Counted from the first letter of the stretch, positions 8,256 to 17,449 are shown. The stretch is DNA of 64,000 nt from Vibrio sp. SNU_ST1 (GCF_030563405.1 NZ_CP130749.1:434001-498000), one strand, 5' to 3'. The notes: generated by a model from the letters alone, not told the origin. Numbers and translations: made by a program.

Positions 8256-9570
8256 TTTATCTTCTATTGGTATCGCGTGGGGCAGCTTGCTCATGTTAGT
8301 TATGATGATTGGCTTGCTACTGACTGGTATGCAGCTAGCGTTCGTAACAGGCTTTGTCGCGATATTTTTTACTCTATGTTGGTTTGGTCCAGATGCATTG
8401 CCTTTGATCGCAAGCCGTACCTACAGCTTTGCTTCTGGTTATGTATTCCTCGCCGTCCCAATGTTCGTATTGATGGCGGCTTTATTAGACCGTTCGGGTA
8501 TCGCGCGTGACCTGTTTGATGCAATGAAATCTGTCGGACGTAAGGTTCGTGGTGGTGTTGCCGTTCAAACGCTATTAGTTGCGGTTCTATTGGCTTCGAT
8601 GTCGGGCGTTATCGGTGGTGAAACGGTACTATTAGGTATTCTCGCACTGCCACAAATGCTTCGTTTAGGTTACGACCGTAAGCTTGCTATCGGTACAACC
8701 TGTGCGGGTGGCGCACTTGGAACCATGCTTCCGCCAAGTATCGTACTGATCATCTACGGTATGACAGCCAGCGTATCAATCGGCGACCTGTTCAAAGCTT
8801 CTTTCCTACCTGCGTTTATCCTTGCGGGCTGTTACATCGGTTATGTATTGATTCGCTGTAAGCTAAATCCGTCTCTTGCGCCTATTCCGAGTGATGATGA
8901 GACAGAAGAAGACATCGCTAATCAACCTAGCTACTTCAAGGCCCTGTTTTTCCCGCTGCTTTCAGTAGCAACAGTTCTAGGAAGTATCTACACAGGTATC
9001 GCTTCAGTAACCGAAGCTTCTGCTCTAGGTGTGGTTGGTATCATGATCAGTGCCCTAATCCGTGGTGAGCTGAACTACAACATGTTGAAAGAGAGTGCCA
9101 TCGCAACAATGCGTACCTGCGGCATGATCATGTGGATTGGTATTGGTGCAAGTGCATTGGTTGGTATCTACAACTTGATGGGCGGTATTGATTTTGTTGA
9201 AGAAACCATCCTTGCACTCAGTGGCGGTAACGCGACAGTAACGCTGTTAATCATGATGGCTATCTTGTTGGTATTAGGCATGTTCCTTGACTGGGTAGGT
9301 GTAGCACTTCTAACAATGCCTATCTTCGTTCCAATCATCACTGGCCTTGGTTTTGACCCAGTATGGTTCGGCGTTGTGTTCTGCCTAAACATGCAGGTGT
9401 CATTCTTGTCACCGCCGTTTGGTCCTGCGGCGTTCTACTTGAAATCAGTAGCACCAAAAGACATCAGCTTAGGTGAGATTTTCTCTTCACTCCTGCCGTT
9501 CATTGCACTTCAAGTATTGGTTCTGGCACTGGTTATTATCTTCCCTCAGCTCGCGCTTTGGTGGCAATAA
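8242..9570 (+). CDS. TRAP transporter large permease (DctM family)
   Basis: A 442-residue polytopic protein with about twelve helices, within the family's 425-445 range. Typical DctM features include AVPMFVLMAALLDRSG, GGALGTMLPPSIVLIIYG and the C-terminal MQVSFLSPPFGPAAFYLKSV. It forms the substrate channel of the TRAP system with the DctQ and DctP proteins encoded just upstream. A dyad follows the stop (9577-9583 with 9602-9609) but without a T run, so transcription probably continues into gluconokinase 118 bp further on. Confidence 0.87.
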   Translation: MTMFDLSSIGIAWGSLLMLVMMIGLLLTGMQLAFVTGFVAIFFTLCWFGPDALPLIASRTYSFASGYVFLAVPMFVLMAALLDRSGIARDLFDAMKSVGRKVRGGVAVQTLLVAVLLASMSGVIGGETVLLGILALPQMLRLGYDRKLAIGTTCAGGALGTMLPPSIVLIIYGMTASVSIGDLFKASFLPAFILAGCYIGYVLIRCKLNPSLAPIPSDDETEEDIANQPSYFKALFFPLLSVATVLGSIYTGIASVTEASALGVVGIMISALIRGELNYNMLKESAIATMRTCGMIMWIGIGASALVGIYNLMGGIDFVEETILALSGGNATVTLLIMMAILLVLGMFLDWVGVALLTMPIFVPIITGLGFDPVWFGVVFCLNMQVSFLSPPFGPAAFYLKSVAPKDISLGEIFSSLLPFIALQVLVLALVIIFPQLALWWQ

Positions 9571-9688
9571 CTGCGAAGGTTCCTAAGCGAGTTTAACGTT
9601 CGGGAACCTATTAATAGCAACACAAGTTTAACTATTAGATTCGATTGTCAGCCCCTGTTTTGGTTGGGGCTTAGGGAAGGCTTGCCTT

Positions 9689-10186
9689 ATGAAAAGCAAA
9701 AAAATACTCGTGATGGGCGTATCTGGATGCGGAAAAAGCTTGATTGGTAGCCGTATCGCGCAGGCTTTAGAACTCCAATTCTTTGATGGCGATGACTTCC
9801 ATCCGCAAAACAATGTAGAAAAAATGCGCCAAGGTATCCCGCTGACTGACGAAGACCGTCAAGGATGGCTAGAAACACTCAACAAACAATACCTTGAGCA
9901 GCCAAGTGCTGTGATTGCTTGCTCGGCATTGAAACCTCAATACCGCGACATTCTACGAAAAAATAATGAAGGCTTAGTTATTGTGTACCTTCAGGGTAGC
10001 TTTGACACTATTTGGAACCGCCATAAAGCGCGTGAGAACCATTACTTCAATGGTCAAGAGATGTTGAAAAGCCAATTCGCAACCTTGGTTGAACCTGAAC
10101 TAGATGAAGCGTTATTTGTCGATATCTCCCAAGATGTTGAGCAAGTCGTAGAAAGTGCACTTAAACAAATTAAGCAGATAGGCTAA
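9689..10186 (+). CDS. gntK: Gluconokinase
   Basis: A 165-residue GntK-type kinase that converts D-gluconate to 6-phosphogluconate with ATP. Visible features are the P-loop GVSGCGKS (about residues 10-17), the substrate region FFDGDDFHPQNNVEKMRQGIPLTDEDR cut as in the family, and ACSALKPQYRD. Length is normal for the family (165-175). It lies between the TRAP genes and gnd, only 3 bp from gnd, so imported gluconate is phosphorylated and passed straight to 6-phosphogluconate dehydrogenase. Confidence 0.92.
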   Translation: MKSKKILVMGVSGCGKSLIGSRIAQALELQFFDGDDFHPQNNVEKMRQGIPLTDEDRQGWLETLNKQYLEQPSAVIACSALKPQYRDILRKNNEGLVIVYLQGSFDTIWNRHKARENHYFNGQEMLKSQFATLVEPELDEALFVDISQDVEQVVESALKQIKQIG

Positions 10187-10189
10187 ACC

Positions 10190-11698
10190 ATGACTCAGTT
10201 AAAAAACGACATCGCGATGATTGGTTTAGGAGTGATGGGTAAAAGCTTAGCACTTAACCTACTGGATAACGGTTTTAATGTCGCAGGCTTTGACCTCAGC
10301 ACCGACAACATTGAGCGCGCTAGCGCTGAAGCAAAGAAACTTAATGAGACCTTTGAAGGCAAAGGTTCGTTTACCAGTGGCGCGAATCTTAAAGAGGTTT
10401 TACAAGGATTAGCAAAACCACGAGTCATTGCACTGTCGGTTCCGGCAGGAAAACCGGTTGATATCGTGGTGAGTAATTTGTTAGAAGCTGGTCTAGAGCG
10501 CGACGATATTGTTATCGATACAGGCAACAGCCTTTGGACAGATACCGAAGCACGCGAAGTGAACTACAAAGGCAAGCTGAGATTTTTTAGCACCGCCGTT
10601 TCTGGTGGTGAAGAAGGGGCGCGTATTGGCCCTGCGCTCATGGCGAGTGGCGACCAATCCGCTTGGCAATATGTGAAACCGATGTGGGAAGCGATTGCCG
10701 CAAAAGTGGATGCGAACGGTTTGCCTGTTGCTCAGTTTGAAGCGGGTGAAGCGTGCGCGGCGTATGTTGGTCCCTCTGGTACAGGGCACTATGTAAAAAT
10801 GGTACACAATGGTATTGAGTACGCCGATATGCAGCTCATCTGCGAAGTGTACCATTTCATGCGTGATGTGCTGCAAATGCCAGCTCAAGAGATTGGTCAA
10901 GTCTTTGAACAGTGGAACAAGGGTGTGCTGAACAGCTATCTGATGGAGATCAGCGCTGATATTCTTCAACAAGATGATGTGGTGACAGGTAAGCCATTCG
11001 TTGAGGTGGTACTCGATAAGGCGGGGCAGAAAGGCACAGGCTTGTGGACCGCGGTGAACAGCTTACAAGAAGGTTGTCCTACACCAACCATCGCTCAAGC
11101 GGTATATGCGCGTGCGATTAGCGGACAAAAAGCACAGCGTGTTCAAGGTAGCAAACTGCTAAAGGGTAATGTTGCAGATGCAAGCCAGTTAGATAAGGAT
11201 GAAGCTATCTCTGAACTGCATGATGCTCTGTATTGCGCCAAACTGTCTGTTTACGCGCAAGGCTTCGATTTACTTAAGACAGCGTCAGACAAAGAAGGTT
11301 GGAATCTCGATTTCACTCAAATAGCTAAGATCTGGCGAGCGGGTTGTATTATTCGTGCAGCATTCTTACAAGGTATTACATCGGCTTATCAACAAAATGG
11401 TGAGCTGGCGAACCTGTTGTTTGACGAGGCTTTCATCAAACAAGTGGAAGAGCGCGAGCTTGCTTGGCGCATCGCGGTAGCGAATTCAGCTTTGTATGGT
11501 GTGCCGATGCCAGGAATCAGTTCTGCATTAAGCTACTTTGACTCATTGCGTTGTGAAGTGCTACCAGCGAATTTACTGCAAGCACAACGTGACTATTTTG
11601 GTTCCCATACTTATTCGCGCGTGGATAGAGATGAAGCTGAAAAGTTTCATGTCACTTGGAGTCAGTCCCCAAGAACTGAAGTAAAAGTGAACACTTAA
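10190..11698 (+). CDS. gnd: 6-Phosphogluconate dehydrogenase, decarboxylating
   Basis: A 502-residue enzyme that oxidises and decarboxylates 6-phosphogluconate to ribulose 5-phosphate with NADP+. The N-terminal nucleotide-binding motif is GLGVMGKSLALNL. The family signature with catalytic lysine and asparagine appears as GHYVKMVHNGIEYADMQ (about residues 205-220). The long all-helical C-terminal domain is present and slightly longer than the 468 residues of E. coli Gnd. No edd or eda is seen in the window, so this operon feeds gluconate into the oxidative pentose phosphate branch rather than Entner-Doudoroff. It is followed by a strong terminator. Confidence 0.92.
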   Translation: MTQLKNDIAMIGLGVMGKSLALNLLDNGFNVAGFDLSTDNIERASAEAKKLNETFEGKGSFTSGANLKEVLQGLAKPRVIALSVPAGKPVDIVVSNLLEAGLERDDIVIDTGNSLWTDTEAREVNYKGKLRFFSTAVSGGEEGARIGPALMASGDQSAWQYVKPMWEAIAAKVDANGLPVAQFEAGEACAAYVGPSGTGHYVKMVHNGIEYADMQLICEVYHFMRDVLQMPAQEIGQVFEQWNKGVLNSYLMEISADILQQDDVVTGKPFVEVVLDKAGQKGTGLWTAVNSLQEGCPTPTIAQAVYARAISGQKAQRVQGSKLLKGNVADASQLDKDEAISELHDALYCAKLSVYAQGFDLLKTASDKEGWNLDFTQIAKIWRAGCIIRAAFLQGITSAYQQNGELANLLFDEAFIKQVEERELAWRIAVANSALYGVPMPGISSALSYFDSLRCEVLPANLLQAQRDYFGSHTYSRVDRDEAEKFHVTWSQSPRTEVKVNT

Positions 11699-11707
11699 AC
11701 AATCAAT

Positions 11708-11734
11708 AACGCCCTCAACAAGAGGGCGTTTTTA
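11708..11734 (+). terminator. Intrinsic terminator of the gluconate operon
   Basis: AACGCCCTC at 11708-11716 pairs perfectly with GAGGGCGTT at 11722-11730 around a 5-base loop, followed by a T run. Confidence 0.9.
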
Positions 11735-11798
11735 ATTATGATGCAGTATCAATATTTTACTAAATTAGGCTTCAAATTCCACGTCAGTCGGATACACT

Positions 11799-11810
11799 GT
11801 TACCAGTAAC
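11799..11810. promoter_or_regulatory. GntR operator of the regulator gene
   Basis: GTTACCAGTAAC, one base different from the two operators at 6535 and 6559, lies 27 bp before the gntR start. It predicts autoregulation. Confidence 0.7.
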
Positions 11811-11837
11811 ATAACTCAAAAATAATAATTACTAATT

Positions 11838-12839
11838 ATGTCGAATAAGAAAAAACGTCCTACATTACAAGATGTTGCTAACTTAGTTGGTGTCACAAAA
11901 ATGACCGTCAGTCGATGTTTGAGAGATTCTTCTCAAGTATCAGAAGCTCTGCGAGATAAGATCAGCGCTGCAGTCGATGAGCTGGGTTATATCCCAAACC
12001 GTGCGCCAGACATCCTTTCCAATGCAAAAAGCAATGCGATTGGTGTCTTGGTGCCCTCGTTAACTAACCAAGTTTTTGCTGAAGTTATCCGCGGTATTGA
12101 ACAAATCACCGCACCTGCGGGTTACCAAACCATGATTGCTCACTATGGCTATAGTGTAGAACTGGAAGAGCAGAGTATCGCTTCGCTGCTTTCTTACAAC
12201 GTTGACGCGATTATCCTTTCTGAAAACGTGCACACCGATAGAGCGCGTAAAATGCTGCAAACTGCTTCTATTCCTGTGATTGAAATTATGGATTCGGTGT
12301 CTCCCCGTATTGAACAAGCGGTTGGCTTTGATAACTTCGAAGCGGCAAGAGCGATGACCAAAACCATGCTCGACCGAGGGCGCACCAATATCGCTTACTT
12401 AGCGGCACGTATGGATGAGCGAACTCGCTTGAAAATGGCGGGCTATGAGCATGCGATGCAGGAAGCCAACAAACCGCCTGTAACACTGCAAACAGAAGAT
12501 GCTTCCTCGTTTACTCTTGGTGCAAAACTGATTGGTGAGCTACTTGAGAAACACCCACAAGTTAATGGTATTCTCTGTACCAACGATGACTTAGCGATTG
12601 GTGCTTTTTACGAGTGTGTACGACGTGGTATTCAAGTACCAGGGCAGATGGCGATTGCAGGTTTCCACGGACACGACATTACAGTGGCGATGACGCCGCG
12701 TTTAGCGACTGTCGTAACACCTAGGGAGCAGATCGGTAAAGTCGCTGCACAGCAAGTTGTAGCGCGTCTACAAGGTAATAAAGAATGGGTGGCGAAGCTA
12801 GATCTTGGTTACAAGATTGAAGTGGGGGAGAGTATTTAA
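11838..12839 (+). CDS. gntR: LacI-family gluconate repressor GntR
   Basis: A 333-residue LacI-family repressor. An N-terminal helix-turn-helix (PTLQDVANLVGVTKMTVSRCL, about residues 8-28) with the hinge DELGYIPN is followed by a periplasmic-binding-protein-like effector domain with the conserved GILCTNDDLAIGAFYECVRRG segment. Gluconate or 6-phosphogluconate is the expected inducer. The name rests on the adjacent gluconate operon and three GTTACC-type operators, two before the TRAP operon and one before this gene. It is transcribed separately from gnd, after a terminator. Confidence 0.88.
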   Translation: MSNKKKRPTLQDVANLVGVTKMTVSRCLRDSSQVSEALRDKISAAVDELGYIPNRAPDILSNAKSNAIGVLVPSLTNQVFAEVIRGIEQITAPAGYQTMIAHYGYSVELEEQSIASLLSYNVDAIILSENVHTDRARKMLQTASIPVIEIMDSVSPRIEQAVGFDNFEAARAMTKTMLDRGRTNIAYLAARMDERTRLKMAGYEHAMQEANKPPVTLQTEDASSFTLGAKLIGELLEKHPQVNGILCTNDDLAIGAFYECVRRGIQVPGQMAIAGFHGHDITVAMTPRLATVVTPREQIGKVAAQQVVARLQGNKEWVAKLDLGYKIEVGESI

Positions 12840-12877
12840 TCTTACACATAGGCTTTAATCTTCATCGGATTCAAACT

Positions 12878-12917
12878 AAAACGCCCTTAACGAGATGAAC
12901 TTTGCTAAGGGCGTTTT
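12878..12917. terminator. Bidirectional terminator between gntR and the siderophore-interacting protein gene
   Basis: AAAACGCCCTTA at 12878-12889 pairs with TAAGGGCGTTTT at 12906-12917. T-rich flanks on both strands suit the convergent genes. Confidence 0.85.
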
Positions 12918-12954
12918 CTATTTATCTAGCAAGAAGATGTATGTAGTAACAGGC

Positions 12955-13737
12955 TTAACCCGCTAAAGCTTGAGCATCTTGTTGCTTCAATACTTTGTGA
13001 CCATCTTCAGTGACGCCACGTTTCCAATAACTACTGATGTAGATGTTCTCTTTCGCGACTTCTTTCTCGTTTCGGAAGTACTGTCTCAGCTCACGCATGC
13101 TTTCAAACTCACACGCGGTCCATACTGAAACCTGACCCTCTAACCACTCTGTGTTGCGAACGGTTTGTGAAAGTGACTCTGAGGTTTCATCTTCAATTAG
13201 CCAAGTGATTTTGATGCCTTGAGGGGCTTCAAGTACTTGTTTGTCTTCCGCTGAATTGATCTGAATAACAGCGTGACCTGTTGCGTGTTCTGGAAGTGTT
13301 TTTACTTTTGCAGAGAGCGCAGGTAGGGACGTCATATCTGCCACTAAGAAGAACCAATCCGACTCTAGATTTAGCCCTTGAATTAACCCAGGACCAGCCA
13401 CTGAGATCGTGTCACCCACTTTTGCGGTCATTGCCCATCTTGCGGCAAAGCCACATTGCAGATCTGTGGTGGTGTGGCGAACGAAATCAACCTCAATAAA
13501 CGGCTCTACAGGGTTGTACTGACGAATGGTGTAGGTGCGCATGGTTGGGCGTTCACCTTCGTTCAGTTGGCTTAAATCAGTGGTGCCGAGTGGAGAGAAT
13601 AAAAGCTTGATGTAGCCGCCGGCACATTCGGTTGGATACTTACTTAATCCTTCACCGCTAAGCGTTATACGCTGCATGTTCGGTGTAATGGTTGAGGTTT
13701 GAGTAACAGTTAATGTGATAGGGCTAGGCTTGCTCAT
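12955..13737 (-). CDS. Siderophore-interacting protein (ViuB-like ferric-siderophore reductase)
   Basis: A 260-residue flavoprotein of the SIP family that releases iron from imported ferric siderophores by reduction in the cytoplasm. The FAD-contact motif MRTYTIRQYNP lies near residues 66-76, followed by the ferredoxin-reductase-like beta barrel and a C-terminal SIP domain (WTACEFESMRELRQYFRNE, then YISSYWKRGVTEDGH). A Fur-box-like sequence about 57 bp upstream predicts iron repression. No siderophore biosynthesis or receptor gene is adjacent, so the cognate siderophore is unknown; ViuB of V. cholerae is the nearest well-known relative. Confidence 0.85.
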   Translation of the reverse strand: MSKPSPITLTVTQTSTITPNMQRITLSGEGLSKYPTECAGGYIKLLFSPLGTTDLSQLNEGERPTMRTYTIRQYNPVEPFIEVDFVRHTTTDLQCGFAARWAMTAKVGDTISVAGPGLIQGLNLESDWFFLVADMTSLPALSAKVKTLPEHATGHAVIQINSAEDKQVLEAPQGIKITWLIEDETSESLSQTVRNTEWLEGQVSVWTACEFESMRELRQYFRNEKEVAKENIYISSYWKRGVTEDGHKVLKQQDAQALAG

Positions 13738-13793
13738 ATAAGGCTCTCTTAGATTTTGATTTCCACATCATAGTCCTGAATCAGAGTGCACTC

Positions 13794-13812
13794 AATACTA
13801 ATAGTTATCATT
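13794..13812 (-). promoter_or_regulatory. Fur box
   Basis: On the minus strand this reads AATGATAACTATTAGTATT, matching the 19-bp vibrio Fur consensus at 15 of 18 scored positions. It sits 57-75 bp before the siderophore-interacting protein start. Confidence 0.7.
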
Positions 13813-13883
13813 TACTTTGATTTACACAGCGCAACGTAACTTGAATCACCTATCTATTTACAACAGGCATCCATACCGACAAA

Positions 13884-13911
13884 AAAAGCCCTTTAGAAAA
13901 CTAAAGGGCTT
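13884..13911 (-). terminator. Intrinsic terminator of the POT transporter gene
   Basis: AAGCCCTTTAG (13886-13896) pairs perfectly with CTAAAGGGCTT (13901-13911) around a 4-base loop. On the minus strand it is followed by seven T. Confidence 0.88.
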
Positions 13912-13942
13912 GAAGTGTTGGAGCTATTTAACGTGAGCAGAA

Positions 13943-15421
13943 TTAGCTGTTTGCTTCCTCTAGTTCGATCGTCTCATCAGCGGCTTTCGCTGCGTCTAGC
14001 ATCTTACGAATAATGAACGATGCTGCCATTGCGATACCCACCATTACAACCGCTAGAACAGTCAGCATTTGGAAGTAATCACCGTAAACCGTTTGAACGA
14101 TCTCTTGTGTGATCTCTTGGCCTTTCTCAAGTGCAATAGACGTTGAGAATACGGCACCAACAATGCCTGACATTGCGATTGCTACAGAGAATAAGCTTAC
14201 TGAGAAGTTCTCGATGTGCTTGGGTGCAACAGACAGAATGAAGGCTACAACCATAGAACCAACAATAACTTCACCAAATGCTAGGAAGAAGTGGATTGCT
14301 AAGAAAACTTCAGGGCGAATCAGAATATCTTCACCTACGGTCGTTACTGCCATCGTTAAGATACCGAAAGCGATCGCCGTCAGAATGAAAGAGAAACCTA
14401 CTTTGGTTGCGGTAGAGAAGTGAATGTTTTTCTTTTCTAGCTTAGAGAAGATACCCGTAATAATAGGGCCTGCAACCATACACCAAAGTGGGTTCATTGC
14501 CATTGAAGCTTCCGGGGCTACAGGGATGAAGCCGAGTAGATCGCCACGCATTGTGTTGATCGCTACCATTGTCATCGACGTCATCATTTGGCCGTAGTAC
14601 ACGAAGAAGCATGTCGTCAGGAATGTGATGATTAAGATAGTACCCATTTTCAGCATGTCTGATTTCTTCGATTTCATCATCAAAGAGACAAAGTAGACGA
14701 TTGCTGCCGCGCCGATCGCGTAAACGATGTTCTGGCCAATATCCATGTTAGAAAACATGAAGAATACCAAGCCAATCATTGCAGCAGAAAGACCAAGGAA
14801 GGCTGCCCAGTTTTTCGTACTTACTGGTTGTTGATCGATTTCTGCACTTGCTTCAACAAGACCTTTGCGAACAAAGATCATCATCAGAAGCGCCGCACCC
14901 GCTAGAACAGCAGAAAGAAGGAAACCACCGTGGAAACCAACAACAAGCACTAGCATTGGGAATAAGTATTGACCTAGCAGAGCGCCAATATTGTTTACTG
15001 AGTAGTTGATTGGGTAGCAATTCTCAAAATCTTCTTGAGTTTTGAACGTGCGTTTGTAAAGACTTGGGTAAGAAGGGGACATCAAACCACGTGCATAACT
15101 TGCTAACGCAATACCACACAATGCCATAGGCACATTGGTTGCTGCAGCGCCTAGTACCAGTAAAACGTAACCACTCGCGAATCCCAGAAAAGCGATGGTT
15201 AAAGAACGATAAGCACCTAAGAATTTGTCGGCGATAAAGCCACCTGCGATAGCAAATAGCGGTCCGATTGCAGAGAAAGCACCAACAACCATCATGGTGT
15301 CGGCTTCATTGTAGTTCAGATCTTCAAGGAAGAAACGAGTCAAGATCACCATGACGCCATAGAACGAAAGTCCGAACATCATTTGGCAGAACATCATTGA
15401 TTTGTTTAATCTATTCCACAT
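13943..15421 (-). CDS. POT/PTR2-family peptide:proton symporter
   Basis: A 492-residue inner-membrane transporter of the proton-dependent oligopeptide family, which imports di- and tripeptides. The family motif GGFIADKFLGAYRSL appears around residue 60, followed by the second motif region CYPINYSVNNIGALLGQYL. About 13-14 hydrophobic helices are visible. The gene is monocistronic, with its own terminator. Start ATG at 15421 is the first in frame. The exact substrate cannot be read from the sequence. Confidence 0.82.
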   Translation of the reverse strand: MWNRLNKSMMFCQMMFGLSFYGVMVILTRFFLEDLNYNEADTMMVVGAFSAIGPLFAIAGGFIADKFLGAYRSLTIAFLGFASGYVLLVLGAAATNVPMALCGIALASYARGLMSPSYPSLYKRTFKTQEDFENCYPINYSVNNIGALLGQYLFPMLVLVVGFHGGFLLSAVLAGAALLMMIFVRKGLVEASAEIDQQPVSTKNWAAFLGLSAAMIGLVFFMFSNMDIGQNIVYAIGAAAIVYFVSLMMKSKKSDMLKMGTILIITFLTTCFFVYYGQMMTSMTMVAINTMRGDLLGFIPVAPEASMAMNPLWCMVAGPIITGIFSKLEKKNIHFSTATKVGFSFILTAIAFGILTMAVTTVGEDILIRPEVFLAIHFFLAFGEVIVGSMVVAFILSVAPKHIENFSVSLFSVAIAMSGIVGAVFSTSIALEKGQEITQEIVQTVYGDYFQMLTVLAVVMVGIAMAASFIIRKMLDAAKAADETIELEEANS

Positions 15422-15739
15422 TATTTTATTCTCACATTTGTATTAATATGTAGTGTAATTACCCAATTATAATATCATTAGCAGTAATACATAAACTGAA
15501 ACATCTATCCCAAACAGAACTTTACTCGATATATCTTTTCTTATGAGTGCATTCATATTTCTCATGAATGAAATTTGCAACGTTAGATTTTGCTAGTGGA
15601 TGTATAGCGGTTTGAAATTTAGCCGCCATCATTTGCGGCTAAGTAATGAACTAATAAAGGGAAAGTTAGAGATAGACATTCTGTAAGTTATTTTGGGTGA
15701 GTATTACTTTCAATTGGCTGCTGGGCTTGAGCCAATAAA
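15422..15739. other. Intergenic stretch without a gene
   Basis: AT-rich promoter side of the POT transporter gene. I see no credible coding sequence or RNA gene here, only the upstream region of the minus-strand transporter. Confidence 0.5.
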
Positions 15740-15763
15740 AAAGCCAGCTTAGTGGCTGGCTTT
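15735..15763 (-). terminator. Intrinsic terminator, minus strand
   Basis: AAAGCCAGC (15740-15748) pairs perfectly with GCTGGCTTT (15755-15763); the minus strand continues in six T. It probably ends the sdaA transcript, 250 bp beyond the stop and past the repeat element. Confidence 0.85.
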
Positions 15764-15830
15764 GTTGAGATATTGAAACCTAAGTTTACAAGAATACCGT
15801 CTCTATAGAGGCTTTCTCCACTCGTGTTTT

Positions 15831-16005
15831 ATACCAATCGTAGTAAATAACTGGTCATCCTAGCTTGTTAAAACGCTCAATAACTGCGTTAGAAATTTTG
15901 ATTGTAGAATAACTACTTATCGAAACTTCTTATCGAGAAGAGCCGCCTTGTTCTTGAGCCTTTTTCCTGCGCTATTTATGATCACTTACTTACTGTGATT
16001 GGTAT
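15831..16005. mobile_element. 175-bp MITE-like element abutting the sdaA stop codon
   Basis: Both ends carry an imperfect 27-base terminal inverted repeat. The left end begins ATACCAATCGTAGTAAATAA and the right end, read on the minus strand, begins ATACCAATCACAGTAAGTAA; both continue to TG(G/A)TCA. No open frame lies inside. Its right end is 6 bp from the sdaA stop codon. It resembles non-autonomous miniature repeats scattered in vibrio genomes; that identity is inference. Confidence 0.7.
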
Positions 16006-16011
16006 TCGCGG

Positions 16012-17382
16012 TTATTCACAAGGAGGAGCCATGTGGATCACGGCTAGGCCGCCTAGAGAAGTTTCACGGTACTTCTTGTTCATGTCTTTACCTGTTTGAT
16101 ACATGGTTGCGATAACCTTGTCTAACGAGATAAGACACTTACTGGTGCGTTTCAGCGCCATACGTGATGCGTTGATAGCTTTCATTGCGCCCATTGCATT
16201 GCGCTCGATACATGGCACCTGAACAAGACCACCGATCGGATCACATGTCATGCCTAGTGAGTGCTCCATAGCGATTTCAGCTGCAATACAGATTTGCTCG
16301 TTGCTACCACCGCGTAGGGCGGTTAGGCCTGCTGCAGCCATTGATGAAGATACGCCAACTTCGCCCTGACAACCCACTTCTGCACCAGAAATCGAAGCGT
16401 TGGTTTTGTACAAGATGCCAATAGCGCCAGAGACAGCTAAAAAGTCTTTCAACTGCTTGGTGTCTAGCTCTTTGATGAAGCGGTGGTAGTACATTAGTAC
16501 CGCAGGGATAACGCCAGCCGCACCGTTAGTTGGCGATGTTACGACTTGTCCACCCGCTGCGTTTTCTTCACTCACAGCAAAGGCAAATAGGTTAATCCAA
16601 TCCATGATCTCCATTGGATCGTTTTCAATCGAAGCATTGGCCTCAAGCTTTTTCAAAAGAGCAGGAGCTCGACGCGTCACTTCTAGACCGCCATCAAGGA
16701 TGCCTTCGGTGTCGAAGCCTCGCTGCATGCACAGAGACATCACCTTCCAGATTTGGTCGGCTTTCTGGTCAATCACATCCATACCTTGGAAAGACACTTC
16801 ATTACGCAGGATTAAGCCTCCAAGGCTAAGTCCTTGTTGCTCTGACAATTCAAGTAGCTGGTCAGCGGAAGTAAAAGGGAACTCAACTTGCGTTTCTGCT
16901 TCTTGCTTGCCATTTTGTAGCTCATCAGCGGTTGCGATAAAGCCACCACCAATTGAGTAATATGTTTCCATCTCTAAAAGGCTACCGCTTGCGTCAAAGG
17001 CAGATATGGTCATGCCATTTTCATGCAGCGGAAGGTTGGTTTTATGGAACAGCAAGTCGCTTTCTACGTCGAAGTGAATTTCATGGTTACCGCTAACCAG
17101 TAGAGACTTATCTTCAATTGCTTTACGCATTGCTTGGTTAGCACTGGTAATTTTAATGGTGTCGGGGCGGTTACCGAGTAAACCTAATAAGGTCGCTCTG
17201 TCTGTATGGTGACCAATACCCGTTAATGATAACGAGCCGTATAAATCGATTTGAATACGCTTTACTTGTGTAAGCTGAGCATCAATTTTTTGGGTAAAGT
17301 TAAACCCAGCGATCATTGGTCCATTTGTGTGGGAGCTGGACGGCCCAACCCCAATTTTGTAGATATCAAAAATTGACAGCAT
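16012..17382 (-). CDS. sdaA: L-serine dehydratase (L-serine ammonia-lyase)
   Basis: A 456-residue single-chain enzyme that deaminates L-serine to pyruvate and ammonia using a [4Fe-4S] cluster. The N-terminal beta domain starts MLSIFDIYKIGVGPSSSHTN with the family motif. The alpha domain carries the cluster cysteines in GCQGEVGVSSSMAAAG, MTCDPIGG and VPCIERN. Length matches E. coli SdaA (454). The start is the first ATG. Its leader holds six 17-bp tandem repeats, and a long perfect dyad lies further upstream. The stop codon is only 6 bp from a MITE-like element, so the native terminator may have been displaced. Confidence 0.94.
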   Translation of the reverse strand: MLSIFDIYKIGVGPSSSHTNGPMIAGFNFTQKIDAQLTQVKRIQIDLYGSLSLTGIGHHTDRATLLGLLGNRPDTIKITSANQAMRKAIEDKSLLVSGNHEIHFDVESDLLFHKTNLPLHENGMTISAFDASGSLLEMETYYSIGGGFIATADELQNGKQEAETQVEFPFTSADQLLELSEQQGLSLGGLILRNEVSFQGMDVIDQKADQIWKVMSLCMQRGFDTEGILDGGLEVTRRAPALLKKLEANASIENDPMEIMDWINLFAFAVSEENAAGGQVVTSPTNGAAGVIPAVLMYYHRFIKELDTKQLKDFLAVSGAIGILYKTNASISGAEVGCQGEVGVSSSMAAAGLTALRGGSNEQICIAAEIAMEHSLGMTCDPIGGLVQVPCIERNAMGAMKAINASRMALKRTSKCLISLDKVIATMYQTGKDMNKKYRETSLGGLAVIHMAPPCE

Positions 17383-17449
17383 AGTAACTTCCTGTGAAGA
17401 CGGTTCGATGAACGAACTCTGTGTAAAATTTGTATTTCGTTAGTTCCAC

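Noticed and set aside
9577..9609. Terminator between the large TRAP permease gene and gntK
   Set aside because: The stem is short, the loop long, and no T run follows. gntK belongs functionally to the same operon.
13281..13499. Open frame antisense to the siderophore-interacting protein gene
   Set aside because: No ribosome site and unusual composition; it shadows a well-supported gene. Similar antisense frames across the window (for example 4196-4492, 27966-28424, 47016-47453) were rejected for the same reason.
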